A stretch of 64,000 nucleotides of DNA from Bacteroidota bacterium (GCA_029781865.1 JAKOVW010000079.1:1-64000); one strand, 5' to 3'. Positions 1 to 9,074 are shown, counted from the first letter of the stretch. Translations and numbers: made by a program. Notes: generated by a model not told the origin, from the sequence alone.

Positions 1-183
1 AGCAAAATCTTTATGGGTAGAACCTTTTTCAAGGTATCAGGATTGCCTCCTGTTTTTAACTTATGAATCCAGCAATCTGGATTTTAAATCCTATGCTTAC
101 TATACACCTTAAGGCTTAAAAAAGTTGCCTGTGAAATATAAATTTATTTCTTAAATGTTCATTAATGTTCACATTTGATATGA

Positions 184-1401
184 TTATTCTAATTTATCAA
201 AAGCCAACATAGCCTTTTTCTTCTGTAAATCAATGACTTGCAGATACTCTTGAGTTACTTTAACATCAGAATGGCCTCCAATCTCTTTTAGAGACATCAC
301 ATCAATTCCTAGCTGTAACCCAAGGCAAAAAAATGAATGCCTGCTCTCATGCCAAGAGAATGATCTTTCAAGACCTGCTTCTTTACAAGCCTCCTTCAAT
401 AACCTGTTCATATATGAATTCATGGATTCTATTCTTTTAGCGATATGATCTTTGTCTTTAGCTAGGTCCTCCTTAGATATCACTCCAAACACGGTTTCAT
501 CTTTTGCTTTTATAGGTAGCTCTAATTGAGCTAATGCCTTATTGTTGATCACCACATCAATTTCATTGTTTGTTTTTCTCATCGTGTATTTCAATCTATA
601 CTGATGATCCTGACCATCAAATTCATGGGTAATTTTTCCCCATGTTAGGCAAGTCATGTCTCCAAATCTCATCCCAGTAAAGCAACACCAAAGGAAGGGT
701 TTTACAGTGTTAGCATATTTTGGAGATGCTTTACAGAATTGCTCAAGCTTTTTAACTTCTTCAGGGGTAAGGAATTTCTTAGAGGCTTTGCCTTTTTCGC
801 ATTTAAAGCCAATAAGTTTGTATTCTTTTATTAATTTTTTTTGAAAAGCATGATTCACTAATCGCTTTATACATTTGATTTTTGAATGTACTGTCCATTT
901 TTTAGGTGTATGTTTCTTTACAAACCATTGTTTAAATGATTCCAGCCATTCAGTATCTATATTTTCAATTAGAATTTTAGGGTCATATTCCTGTATTAAA
1001 TAGGAAATGGATTTATAGTTTTTTCTGGTGCCATAAGCAAGATTCATATTGTTTGAAAAAGCACTTATAGCATAATCACTGGCCAATATTTTTTTGGAGT
1101 TAATTTTTATGGTTTTTCCAGCCAGGAAATCAATTATAACTTTTGGATCCACCGTGGTTTCTTCCAATAGCATTTGATGTATTTTATTTTCCGCCTTCAA
1201 ACGAAGACCTTCCAGCCTAAGATTTACAAGCTGATTTTTAAAGGTTTTCTGTTTTTTAGAATCCCATTCTGCAGATTTAACCTTCAATCCTGGGATAGTC
1301 CATTCAGCCCTGATTTTATGATTTGATATAACCATTCTTACTGGGTATGCCCCTAGATTATCCTTTTTATTTAACCTTAAAATAAACCTTACCTTATTCA
1401 T
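184..1401 (-). CDS. Tyrosine recombinase (Bacteroidetes-type phage/transposon integrase)
   Basis: A 405-residue site-specific recombinase of the lambda-integrase family. The first 100 residues look like the arm-type DNA-binding domain of Bacteroidetes integrases. Residues 105-200 form the SAM-like core-binding domain and 210-400 the catalytic domain. All catalytic positions are visible: R245 (in FTGMRFGD), K276, H351 and R354 (HESRH), H377 and nucleophile Y386 (GGHSDVKVTQEYLQV). It is therefore probably intact and active. It reads towards the left edge of the window, and the interval upstream carries unusual dyads, so it probably marks one end of an integrated element lying mainly to the left. 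No tRNA or obvious attachment core was identified. The family is certain; the identity of the element is not. Confidence 0.93.
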   Translation of the reverse strand: MNKVRFILRLNKKDNLGAYPVRMVISNHKIRAEWTIPGLKVKSAEWDSKKQKTFKNQLVNLRLEGLRLKAENKIHQMLLEETTVDPKVIIDFLAGKTIKINSKKILASDYAISAFSNNMNLAYGTRKNYKSISYLIQEYDPKILIENIDTEWLESFKQWFVKKHTPKKWTVHSKIKCIKRLVNHAFQKKLIKEYKLIGFKCEKGKASKKFLTPEEVKKLEQFCKASPKYANTVKPFLWCCFTGMRFGDMTCLTWGKITHEFDGQDHQYRLKYTMRKTNNEIDVVINNKALAQLELPIKAKDETVFGVISKEDLAKDKDHIAKRIESMNSYMNRLLKEACKEAGLERSFSWHESRHSFFCLGLQLGIDVMSLKEIGGHSDVKVTQEYLQVIDLQKKKAMLAFDKLE

Positions 1402-1439
1402 AAACTAATACGTTACTATTAAAAAAGGTCTCATTAGGG

Positions 1440-1454
1440 TCTCAATTTTTGAGA
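1440..1454. promoter_or_regulatory. Short perfect dyad upstream of integrase gene (operator-like)
   Basis: TCTCAA-TTT-TTGAGA is a perfect 6-bp dyad 39-53 nt upstream of the integrase start. A second GGTCTCA half-site lies at 1427-1433, in direct repeat with GGTCTCA at 1438-1444. Paired half-sites next to a recombinase gene are typical of repressor or excisionase binding. The function is inferred from position only. Confidence 0.35.
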
Positions 1455-1480
1455 TCAATAATGAAACTCATTGTACAGCC

Positions 1481-1532
1481 ATAAACATGGAGTATTTGTA
1501 ATTAGTTTATTATCAAATACTTACATGTTTAT
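1481..1532. repeat. Two-part inverted repeat, 17-bp arms, upstream of integrase
   Basis: Left arm ATAAACATG-g-AGTATTTG (1481-1498) is complementary to right arm CAAATACT-ta-CATGTTTAT (1514-1532). The blocks of 9 and 8 bp pair perfectly, with a 1/2-nt internal bulge and a 15-nt AT-rich spacer. Outside it, AACTAATAC (1403-1411) and GTATTAGTT (1541-1549) form a further 9-bp inverted pair enclosing the whole region. It may be an attachment or arm-type recombinase site, an operator or a transcript hairpin. The rest of the 338-nt gap 1402-1739 shows nothing else recognisable. Confidence 0.6.
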
Positions 1533-1739
1533 TACTGTTTGTATTAGTTCATACAAGTTTTATAAAATAGGGATTCTTACACCGTGTCGGGATCACTTGT
1601 TTTACTTTTATTTGCAATCCAAGGCAAATCTAACCCTTTAAACGCCTGAAATAGGGCTTAATAAATCTACCCAATTCTTTTAAAAACGCGATTTTGCCTT
1701 TCCGCTATTTAAAATAGCATTCTCTGTATTAAGTGATTT

Positions 1740-2072
1740 CTATTGGCTCAAATCTTCTATAGTAGCATTAGCCGCGTTGCTTTTTACGGATTCAACGCCG
1801 TTGTTTCTGCCGGATTCATCATTGTACATCTGACTGGTTCCAACAATTTGGCCATTTGAGGATTTCAGATTAAAATAAAATTTACCGTTTGCGGAAGACT
1901 TAAGCTCAAACCTGGAATCGACCTGAGCATTGGTTTTGACAGATTCTATTCCATTGGTGCAACCGGATTTTGAAGAATATCCTTCACTGGTTAAAATGAC
2001 CTGCCCATTACCGGCTTTGAGGTTGAACTGGAATTCTCCATTGTTTCTTTTAGTGATTTCAAATTTACCCAT
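1740..2072 (-). CDS. YegP-like protein with two DUF1508 repeats
   Basis: A small 110-residue protein made of two tandem copies of the roughly 48-residue DUF1508 (YegP) unit. Each copy has the pattern FxLKxxNGQ(V/I)xxTSxxYxxxxGxxNGxESVKxNA (about residues 5-50 and 54-101). The family is a small beta-rich fold of unknown function, common in bacteria, and the length is normal. It stands alone, 338 nt from the integrase and on the same strand. It could be cargo of the putative element or an ordinary chromosomal neighbour; the sequence does not decide. Family assignment is firm; no biochemical role can be given. Confidence 0.88.
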   Translation of the reverse strand: MGKFEITKRNNGEFQFNLKAGNGQVILTSEGYSSKSGCTNGIESVKTNAQVDSRFELKSSANGKFYFNLKSSNGQIVGTSQMYNDESGRNNGVESVKSNAANATIEDLSQ

Positions 2073-2284
2073 GATTGATTTTTATTTCAAAGTTAATAAT
2101 GATTTTAAAACAAAATGAATTAGTCAGGATAAATATAAATAAATTAATTATGAAACTTTTATTTGCTTCTGATTCTAAAATCTCAATTTTAAAGACGTTT
2201 TTTGTATTTTCGTTAAATAAAATGCAAGTGCTGCTTTTTTACTCCCACTTTTATGGTTAATTATGATTGTAAATCTAGTCTTTT

Positions 2285-5200
2285 ATGAGGATTTACAAAC
2301 TTCATAACAGATGTCTTCCTAGGCAAATGCTTATTGCCATATTATGCATATTGTTTTTGAAAACCAGTCAGGGTCAATTCAGATGCATAGATTGTAGTGA
2401 AGATTCCATAAATCACATTTTTACCAAAATGATAACCAGGGATGATTCTCTGAATTATTATGTACTGATTCTGGATAATATTGGAGTGCTGGTCAATCAA
2501 AAAAAAATAATTGCGGATTTAAATGCATTGATACGCATTAACAAAGAATTGAACCGCATTAATTCAAGGCCTTATGAATGGTATCGCGATGGAATGATTT
2601 TATGGGAAAATCATGAAAAAGAAAATGGCATTGAGAAATTAAAGAAAGCGATTGAGCTTTTTGACCAGCAGCGCAAAATATTCGGGCATTTGAGTTTGCT
2701 CAATTTGTTGCGCGAATATTTTAATTATGCAAATAAGCAGGAAGAAAGGCTGGCCTATTATCAAGGCAAACTGGATTCTTATCAAAAGAATGGCCCAATT
2801 GAAAATACAGCTGCCTGCTACCATTCCATAGCCGGATATTTTGCATATAAGGCTAAATACAATATGGCGATTAGTTATTATTTGAGGGCAGCAGAAGTGT
2901 ATAAAACGTTTTCTCTTTATGGGTATTACTATGAGTTTTCAGCAATTGGTACTTATTATTACCTCTGGGGTAATTACGATAAATCAAAAGAATATTTGCA
3001 GGCTTCCTATGACTGGTTTCTGAAAGCAGGTAGCAGGGAAAATGTCATGGGTATTAATGTTGGTCTTGCTTTGGTGGCAAAGAAAAAAAAGAATTATCAA
3101 GAAGCACTTTTTAATATTGATGAAGCACTGCATATTCTGGATAAACATCCGATACCTGCATTTCGTGCAATTTGTCTTGCGGAAAAAGGTGGGATTTTAC
3201 TTGAAATGAATCAAATTCAGGATGCCTTTCCTCTTCTATCGGAAGCTAAGGTTCTTGGAGATTCAATGTCTTTGCCTATGGTTAGTATTCAGGGCGATTT
3301 TGAAGCGGATTATTATCTCTATCTCTATTACCAGGCAACAGGAGACACGGACAATGCAGAAAAAATGTTGTTGACGGCATATCGCAAAGCAACAGAAGCA
3401 AAGTTGGATGGGCTGATACAAAAATACAGAAAGGCATTATTTATGTTTTACTCGGCAATTCAAAAGTCCGACGCTGCAAATTCATTTGCTTTTAATTATA
3501 TCCGATTTAATGATTCGCTTTTTTCAGTGCAAAATGCAACTAACATTTCGGACTTTGAAAAGCAACAGCAAGAGAAAGAAAGCCAGGAAGAATTGCACGT
3601 ATTGCAGTTGCAAAAAGTACAACAGCGCAATTATTTTATTATAGCCGGAGTTTTTTTATTGCTCGTAACTTTTGCAGCAGTGAATCGATTGCAGTTTATG
3701 CGGAAGACCAAAAAGCAGCTGGAAGAAAAAAACGTTCTGATTGAAAATGAAAAATTAAGGGCAGAGCAAAGTGAGCGTTTTAAACAGCAATTCCTGGCCA
3801 ATATGAGTCATGAAATCCGCACACCCATGAACGCTGTAATGGGTATGACCGGATTGCTCATAGATAAAAACCCCAGGGATGACCAAATGCACTATCTGGA
3901 CGGAATCCGGAAATCTTCTGAAACACTTTTACATATAATCAATGATATACTTGATCTTTCCAAGGTCGAAGCCGGTAAAATTGAATTGGAGCAAATTGAC
4001 TTTTCATTACACGAAGTAGTTGCTCAGGTAGAGCAGATGCTGCTTCAGAAAGCTGAGGAAAGTGGTATCAAATTAATTGTGGAAATGGATAAGAATATTC
4101 CAATTCTAATGGGGGACCCTGTCCGGATATTTCAAGTGCTCATGAATTTGGTTGGCAATTCGCTGAAATTTACGGAAGAGGGATATGTAAAAATCAGCGT
4201 AAAGAAATTGCAGGAATCAGATAATTCTAATGTCGCCATCCGGTTTTCGATTATAGATACGGGTATCGGAATTCCAAAAGATAAGATAGATAGTATTTTT
4301 GAAAAATTCAGTCAGGCACATGCATCGGATACACGCAAATATGGAGGTACAGGCTTAGGCCTGAGTATAAGCAAACAATTGATTGAATTATTAGGCGGCA
4401 CTTTGAATGTAGAAAGTGAAGACGGAACGGGTTCAATTTTTTCATTTCAACTAAAGTTTAAAGAGGGTAGTGCGGAAGGCTTGCAATTGCGTTTGCTTCA
4501 GGACGAAAATGTAGATGGAAGTATTTTGAACGGGCTGAATATTCTTCTTGTTGATGATAATGATTACAATTTGATTGTGGCATCGGATAGTTTACAATTG
4601 AAGGCAAGCGTTCAAATTACAAAAGCAAGAAACGGGCGGGAAGCAATTGAGCAATTGCGTCAGAATGATTTTGATGTTATATTGATGGATGTGCAGATGC
4701 CCGAAATGAATGGGTTGGATGCCACCCGCTTTATCCGTAAGCATTTTGATTCACCTAAATGCAATATTCCAATTATTGCTTTGACGGCGAGTGTCTTGCG
4801 CACTGATTTGGATAGATGCAATCAGGCGGGTATGAATGCATACATATCAAAACCATTTAAATCTGCCCAGTTGATTAAAGGAATTGCAAAAACCTTGAAT
4901 ATTCAAATCCGCACAACTTCCGATGATTTGAGAAGGCAACAGGTTTATGTAAAACCCTTGAGTCAAAAATCCGGAATAACTAATTTGAATTATTTAAGTA
5001 CCTTTTGTGAGGGAGATAAAGAGCGAATGAAAAAGTATATTCGGATGTTTATAGAATCAGCGGACGGGTTCATACACAAAACGGAAATGGCATTGTTAAA
5101 AAAGGATTATATAGAGTTGGCTGATTTAGTGCACTCTTATAAAACAAAATGGATTATGATGGGAATGAATGAAACTAAAGAAATGGCTAATCAAATTGAG

Positions 5201-5320
5201 AAGCAATGCCGTGAGCAATCATTGGGTTTAACATTTAATGAAGATATTGCAATATTAATTGAGCATATTCGGTTAGCTACCTGGGAATTAAGTCTTTTTT
5301 GCGAAGCAGAAAACAATTAA
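2285..5320 (+). CDS. Hybrid sensor histidine kinase: signal peptide-TPR-TM-HisKA-HATPase-REC-HPt
   Basis: A 1011-residue membrane sensor. An N-terminal signal peptide ends near residue 30 (KTSQGQF). Residues 80-420 form a TPR-rich helical region, presumably periplasmic, followed by a membrane segment at about 449-470. A short coiled coil leads to the HisKA H-box with H509 (NMSHEIRTPMN). The HATPase domain shows N-box, DTGIGIP and GGTGLGLSI motifs at about 620-740. A receiver domain carries phospho-acceptor D802 (ILMDVQMPEMNG), and a C-terminal HPt domain carries H950 (LVHSYKTKW). The full phosphorelay is thus in one chain, and the HPt can pass phosphate on to another receiver. The next gene, 27 nt downstream on the same strand, encodes a lone receiver and is the obvious candidate partner. 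The ligand is unknown. Confidence 0.93.
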   Translation: MRIYKLHNRCLPRQMLIAILCILFLKTSQGQFRCIDCSEDSINHIFTKMITRDDSLNYYVLILDNIGVLVNQKKIIADLNALIRINKELNRINSRPYEWYRDGMILWENHEKENGIEKLKKAIELFDQQRKIFGHLSLLNLLREYFNYANKQEERLAYYQGKLDSYQKNGPIENTAACYHSIAGYFAYKAKYNMAISYYLRAAEVYKTFSLYGYYYEFSAIGTYYYLWGNYDKSKEYLQASYDWFLKAGSRENVMGINVGLALVAKKKKNYQEALFNIDEALHILDKHPIPAFRAICLAEKGGILLEMNQIQDAFPLLSEAKVLGDSMSLPMVSIQGDFEADYYLYLYYQATGDTDNAEKMLLTAYRKATEAKLDGLIQKYRKALFMFYSAIQKSDAANSFAFNYIRFNDSLFSVQNATNISDFEKQQQEKESQEELHVLQLQKVQQRNYFIIAGVFLLLVTFAAVNRLQFMRKTKKQLEEKNVLIENEKLRAEQSERFKQQFLANMSHEIRTPMNAVMGMTGLLIDKNPRDDQMHYLDGIRKSSETLLHIINDILDLSKVEAGKIELEQIDFSLHEVVAQVEQMLLQKAEESGIKLIVEMDKNIPILMGDPVRIFQVLMNLVGNSLKFTEEGYVKISVKKLQESDNSNVAIRFSIIDTGIGIPKDKIDSIFEKFSQAHASDTRKYGGTGLGLSISKQLIELLGGTLNVESEDGTGSIFSFQLKFKEGSAEGLQLRLLQDENVDGSILNGLNILLVDDNDYNLIVASDSLQLKASVQITKARNGREAIEQLRQNDFDVILMDVQMPEMNGLDATRFIRKHFDSPKCNIPIIALTASVLRTDLDRCNQAGMNAYISKPFKSAQLIKGIAKTLNIQIRTTSDDLRRQQVYVKPLSQKSGITNLNYLSTFCEGDKERMKKYIRMFIESADGFIHKTEMALLKKDYIELADLVHSYKTKWIMMGMNETKEMANQIEKQCREQSLGLTFNEDIAILIEHIRLATWELSLFCEAENN

Positions 5321-5329
5321 TTACTTTTG
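5299..5329 (+). promoter_or_regulatory. Bacteroidota-type promoter for response regulator
   Basis: TTG at 5299-5301, a 20-nt spacer, then TACTTTTG at 5322-5329 matches the -33/-7 consensus (TTG / TAnnTTTG) of the Bacteroidota primary sigma factor. It overlaps the stop codon of the kinase gene and lies 18 nt before the receiver start, so the receiver could be expressed independently. Sequence match only. Confidence 0.4.
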
Positions 5330-5347
5330 CGATATAAATGATTAAAA

Positions 5348-5746
5348 ATGGAATTGGATAAACCGCTGAAAATATTCATTGTAGATGACGATACCATGCT
5401 GACAGAAGCCTTGTCGGACTATCTGACCAGACGAGTTCCTCATGAAGTACGCGTTTTTTATACCGGTGAGGACTGTTTGCGAAACCTGGTTGAACGCCCG
5501 GATGTAATCATTCTAGACTATTATTTGAATTCTGTTCACAGGGAAGCCGCCAATGGCATGGAAATTCTTCAGGTAATTAAACGGGATTGTCCGACGGCAC
5601 ATGTTATAATGCTTTCCAATCAGGAACATTATGGAGTCGCCATGCAAACTATAATTAAAGGAGCGGAAGAATATGTGATAAAGGACGAAAGTTCATTCGA
5701 AAAAATAGCAAAGATGATTTTGGATATTCAGCAAAAGAATAGATGA
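5348..5746 (+). CDS. Stand-alone response regulator (receiver domain only)
   Basis: A 132-residue CheY-like protein consisting of a single receiver domain with no output domain. The acidic pocket is D13-D15 (IVDDD), the phospho-acceptor is D57 (VIILDYYLN), the conserved Thr/Ser is in IMLSN, and the Lys is in VIKDES near residue 114. An insertion around residues 62-68 (VHREAANG) lengthens the loop after the Asp. It follows the hybrid kinase by 27 nt on the same strand and is the likely recipient of phosphate from that kinase's HPt domain (inference). With no DNA-binding or enzymatic domain, it probably acts through protein contacts. Confidence 0.9.
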   Translation: MELDKPLKIFIVDDDTMLTEALSDYLTRRVPHEVRVFYTGEDCLRNLVERPDVIILDYYLNSVHREAANGMEILQVIKRDCPTAHVIMLSNQEHYGVAMQTIIKGAEEYVIKDESSFEKIAKMILDIQQKNR

Positions 5747-5917
5747 GTTGAATGATTATTTGCATTATAATTGAATCGATTGAAAATACGTTCAATGTTG
5801 CCTTTATGACCTAAGCCATAACTTACCAGGTAAAATTTGTAATGTAAGATTACCATAAGGCAAATTAAATTTAGCCATGATTATTTAGATCCAATGTTCA
5901 CATTAAGTTTATAAATT

Positions 5918-6664
5918 ATGAAATATTTAAAAAGTGCATTTTGTTTGTTGTTGTGTTCTGTTTCCATTGCCGCCTTTTCCCAATTAAGTAAGGGGATGTT
6001 AAAAATGGAGGTGAATGGCATTAAAATGAATGGAGAAGATGCACCACCTGAAATGTCTTCTATGCTGGGTAGTATGGATATCAGTATTTTCTCTGATGGA
6101 GTCATACAGAAATCAGTCTTAAATATGATGATGATGAAAACGATAAGTATCATCGATACCAAATCTGATTCTACCCATATTTATATGGACATGATGGGAA
6201 AAAAATACCGGATTTCCGAAAGTCGCAAATCAAAAAGTGATTATCTCAATGACCGTTTACCGGTTAAGCAGGATAATTCTGAAGTGAAGGAGTTTCCCGA
6301 AGATACCAAAGAAATTTTAGGCTTCAAATGCGAGCGCGTGGAAGTTAAAATGAAATTAGCTGATCCCAAATCCAAGAATGAGGAAGGGCAGGATTTGACT
6401 TTGAAAATGTACGTAACCAAAGATCTCAGGTTCGATCCGTCCTATGTTACTCAAACCGGTAAAAAGCTGGCTATCAATGGTACCCCATTAGAATATAATA
6501 TGACAATGGGAGCAGGAACTTTTCAGATGGAAATTACCATGCTTGCCAAGGAATTTAAACGAGATGTAGACCCAAAGGATTTACTGGCTCCAACCGGAAA
6601 TTTTAAAGAATACACCATGGAGCAATTTCAGGCTGAAATGTCAAAAATGGCAGGTAAGAATTGA
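5918..6664 (+). CDS. Secreted DUF4412/GLPGLI-like protein of unknown function
   Basis: A 248-residue protein with a clear Sec signal peptide (residues 1-21, ending IAAFSQ). The body is beta-rich, Lys- and Met-rich, with a central stretch TKEILGFKCERVEVKM. The pattern 'ILG[FY]KC..' is typical of DUF4412/GLPGLI-type envelope proteins of Bacteroidota, which are thought to be periplasmic or outer-membrane associated and have no known function. Only one Cys occurs in the mature region. It is monocistronic: 171 nt follow the receiver gene, and the next gene is on the opposite strand. The family assignment is by pattern and is tentative. Confidence 0.6.
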   Translation: MKYLKSAFCLLLCSVSIAAFSQLSKGMLKMEVNGIKMNGEDAPPEMSSMLGSMDISIFSDGVIQKSVLNMMMMKTISIIDTKSDSTHIYMDMMGKKYRISESRKSKSDYLNDRLPVKQDNSEVKEFPEDTKEILGFKCERVEVKMKLADPKSKNEEGQDLTLKMYVTKDLRFDPSYVTQTGKKLAINGTPLEYNMTMGAGTFQMEITMLAKEFKRDVDPKDLLAPTGNFKEYTMEQFQAEMSKMAGKN

Positions 6665-6743
6665 TTTTAAATCATGAATAAATTAATACACTGATTTAGA
6701 ATAATTCATTTCTAATGAAGCACAATTTCATGTGCCTGTAGCA

Positions 6744-7025
6744 TTACAATTCCAGAAAATATTTGTCCTTTAAGGCATCGGAACCTTCTTTGGATATCAT
6801 GGATTTTAAAACTTTAATAAATGTTTTAGAATCAATCTGAAGTTCAACAACAAGTTCATCGATTTTTGTAATTCTTCCGATGATACCTGATTGTGTGACT
6901 ACCTGATCGCCTTTCTTTATTTCAGTAATAAATTTGTTTTGCGCTTTTTGTTGTTTGGATTTTGGTAAAATGAAAAACACATACATGATACCAAATAAAA
7001 TGACATAAAGAATAATTATACTCAT
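6744..7025 (-). CDS. yajC: Preprotein translocase subunit YajC
   Basis: A 93-residue single-span inner-membrane protein. The N-terminal transmembrane segment (about residues 2-19) is followed by a basic FILPKSKQQKAQNKF stretch, then the YajC core with KKGDQVVTQSGIIGRITKID. YajC associates with SecDF in the Sec translocon. Length and motifs are typical. It lies 12 nt downstream of the DUF1573 lipoprotein gene on the same strand, an arrangement common in Bacteroidota, so the two are probably one operon. Confidence 0.95.
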   Translation of the reverse strand: MSIIILYVILFGIMYVFFILPKSKQQKAQNKFITEIKKGDQVVTQSGIIGRITKIDELVVELQIDSKTFIKVLKSMISKEGSDALKDKYFLEL

Positions 7026-7037
7026 ATGATATAGAAC

Positions 7038-7490
7038 TTATTGACGTACATAGCCGGACAAAGAAACTTCAGTTTCAGATGGAAAAGTATTCGCAAAAAT
7101 AGTGATCTTCTTTTCCTGATAACTCACTTTATCCTTGGTGTTGAAAACAACTTTTAAAATAGACGAATCTCCCGGTTCTAGTTTGTCTTTATATACCTTT
7201 GGTATGGTGCAACCACAGGAACTGCTGACATTGGTTATCAGCAAAGTGGCTTTACCTCTATTGTAAAAAGGAAATTCATGAACTATAGAATCGCCTTGTG
7301 TGACAAAGCCAAAATCAAATTTGGATTCCGGAAAGTAGAGCTTAGCAATATTTATGGTATCCATTGCTTTTTCTGCTGACATTGGATTTCTGACCAATGC
7401 ATCATACTGATTGATGTCCAGTTTAGATGTATTTTTACAGGCCAGACAAAAAAGAAATAAAATAAACAGGATGGGATACTTCCAATTCAT
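7038..7490 (-). CDS. DUF1573 lipoprotein
   Basis: A 150-residue protein. The start was set at the ATG at 7490, where a lipoprotein signal begins (MNWKYPILFILFLFCLAC, lipobox LFCLAC, Cys18). A longer frame exists upstream but its extension is not protein-like and would overlap aroK. The C-terminal 100 residues are a DUF1573 immunoglobulin-like domain with the hallmark SSSCGCTIP motif and the pattern FYNRGKATLLITNV, seen in many Bacteroidota envelope proteins. It precedes yajC with a 12-nt gap. A TACTTTTG promoter-like element (7502-7495 on the minus strand) sits just before the start. Function unknown; envelope location inferred. Confidence 0.88.
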   Translation of the reverse strand: MNWKYPILFILFLFCLACKNTSKLDINQYDALVRNPMSAEKAMDTINIAKLYFPESKFDFGFVTQGDSIVHEFPFYNRGKATLLITNVSSSCGCTIPKVYKDKLEPGDSSILKVVFNTKDKVSYQEKKITIFANTFPSETEVSLSGYVRQ

Positions 7491-7521
7491 AGTGCAAAAG
7501 TAGAAATCTTTCAGGAATCTC

Positions 7522-8061
7522 ATGTATGAATTAAAATCAACGATATGCATAATCGGGATGCCGGGTGTTGGTAAATCTACTTTAGCCCATGCCTTAGCTG
7601 CCAGATTTGACTTAAAATACATTGATCTTGATGGATTAATTGAGTTAGATCAGGGTAAATCGATTTCCGCAATATGGAAATCAGAAGGCGAATCCTTTTT
7701 TAGAGCTTTGGAGCGGTTCTACTTATGCAAGGTTTTAGGCAAAACTCCGGTGATATTGGCATCGGGAGGAGGAACACCTTGTTATTTCAATAATATGGAT
7801 CTGATTAGAACCTACAGCATTCCCCTCTATTTGAAATCTACTATCCCAGCGCTGACAAATACGATGCGTGCAGGAAATCATCCTGTATTTAAACCGGATT
7901 TCGATTTGAATGACCAATGGCATGAAATACTAAGCCGGAGGGCATTTTATTATAACCAGTCTGACTGGACCGAGAACGCTTATATGTTTGAACCAAACCT
8001 CCTGGAGTCTGTTAGTAAAATTTGCCTAGCTGAAGAAATTATCATACATAGAAATCTATAA
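7522..8061 (+). CDS. aroK: Shikimate kinase
   Basis: A 179-residue enzyme that phosphorylates shikimate at the 3-OH with ATP, the fifth step from DAHP towards chorismate. The Walker A motif GMPGVGKST is at residues 12-20. The shikimate-binding Asp is in IDLDGLIE, the Arg in FFRALE, and the glycine-rich ASGGGTP motif is present. It is divergent from the DUF1573/yajC pair with 31 nt between starts, and is followed after only 2 nt by trxB, so the two are probably co-transcribed. The length is slightly above the usual 165-175 residues. Confidence 0.93.
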   Translation: MYELKSTICIIGMPGVGKSTLAHALAARFDLKYIDLDGLIELDQGKSISAIWKSEGESFFRALERFYLCKVLGKTPVILASGGGTPCYFNNMDLIRTYSIPLYLKSTIPALTNTMRAGNHPVFKPDFDLNDQWHEILSRRAFYYNQSDWTENAYMFEPNLLESVSKICLAEEIIIHRNL

Positions 8062-8063
8062 GA

Positions 8064-9002
8064 ATGGAACAAAAAATTCATCATACCATCATTATTGGCT
8101 CAGGCCCTGCGGGATATACAGCAGCGATTTACGCCGCACGCGCAAATATGCATCCTTTGCTTTTTACAGGAGTCGAACCGGGAGGTCAATTGATGATTAC
8201 CACAGAAGTTGAAAATTATCCGGGTTATCCGGAAGGTGTTCAGGGTCCAAAGATGATGGATGATTTGCAAAAACAAGCCGAACGGTTTCAAACTGAAATA
8301 AAATTCGAGGTCATAACTAAAGTGGATTTTACAGGACCGGTTCATAAAATCTGGACAGAATCCGGAGAAGAATTTCAGGCGCATACGATCATTATCTCAA
8401 CCGGAGCCAGTGCAAAATGGTTAGGTCTGGAATCTGAAAACAAGTTAAAAAACAGGGGAGTGTCGGCCTGTGCGGTTTGTGATGGTTTTTTCTTTAAAGG
8501 CCTGCCCGTAGGTATTGTTGGAGCAGGAGATACTGCTGCTGAGGAAGCTTCCTATCTGGCAAAATTGTCACCTGAAGTTCATTTGCTGGTGAGACGTGAT
8601 GTCATGAGAGCTTCAAAAATTATGCAGGAGCGAGTACTCAATAATCCTAAAATTAAAGTACATTGGAATACAGAAGCAATAGAAATCATCGGTGAAGAGG
8701 AAGTGGAGGCTGTCAGGATAATCAACAATAAGACAAATGAAGAGTCTACTATTGCGGTTAAAGGGTTTTTCATCGCCATTGGGCATCAACCCAATTCAGC
8801 TCCCTTTGTAAATTGGCTGGATATGGATGATCAGGGTTACATCAGGACGGTTCCGGGAACTTCCAAAACAAACGTACCCGGAGTTTTTGCTTCAGGCGAT
8901 GTTCAGGATAGAATTTACAGACAGGCAGTAACTGCTGCAGGCTCGGGATGTATGGCTGCTTTGGATGCAGAACGCTATCTTGTAGCAAATGGAATACTTT
9001 AG
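8064..9002 (+). CDS. trxB: Thioredoxin-disulfide reductase
   Basis: A 312-residue FAD flavoprotein that reduces thioredoxin with NADPH. It shows the FAD-binding GSGPAGYTAAIYAAR motif at residues 12-26, the redox-active pair C136-A-V-C139 followed by D140, the NADPH-binding GAGDTAAEEA motif, and the C-terminal FAD motif VFASGDVQD. Length and motif spacing are those of a classical low-Mr thioredoxin reductase. It sits 2 nt after aroK. Bacillithiol made through the bshC product in this window would be a parallel thiol system (inference). Confidence 0.96.
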   Translation: MEQKIHHTIIIGSGPAGYTAAIYAARANMHPLLFTGVEPGGQLMITTEVENYPGYPEGVQGPKMMDDLQKQAERFQTEIKFEVITKVDFTGPVHKIWTESGEEFQAHTIIISTGASAKWLGLESENKLKNRGVSACAVCDGFFFKGLPVGIVGAGDTAAEEASYLAKLSPEVHLLVRRDVMRASKIMQERVLNNPKIKVHWNTEAIEIIGEEEVEAVRIINNKTNEESTIAVKGFFIAIGHQPNSAPFVNWLDMDDQGYIRTVPGTSKTNVPGVFASGDVQDRIYRQAVTAAGSGCMAALDAERYLVANGIL

Positions 9003-9074
9003 ATGTAATCAGGAGCGCAGGTACACTATAGAATATTCATTGATTATTTAATCAGATCATCGGCACATTATAAA

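Noticed and set aside
1-183. Possible attachment site: direct repeat AATGTTCA at 154-161 and 164-171 after the integrase stop
   Set aside because: Only 8 bp in AT-rich sequence, with no matching copy seen elsewhere in the window; too weak to call att.
1550-1739. Possible tRNA or tmRNA fragment near the integrase
   Set aside because: No T-loop GGTTCGAATCC-type segment, no acceptor stem and no cloverleaf could be built.
7491-7622. N-terminal extension of the DUF1573 protein to 7622
   Set aside because: It would overlap the aroK 5' end and hide the lipoprotein signal that starts at 7490.
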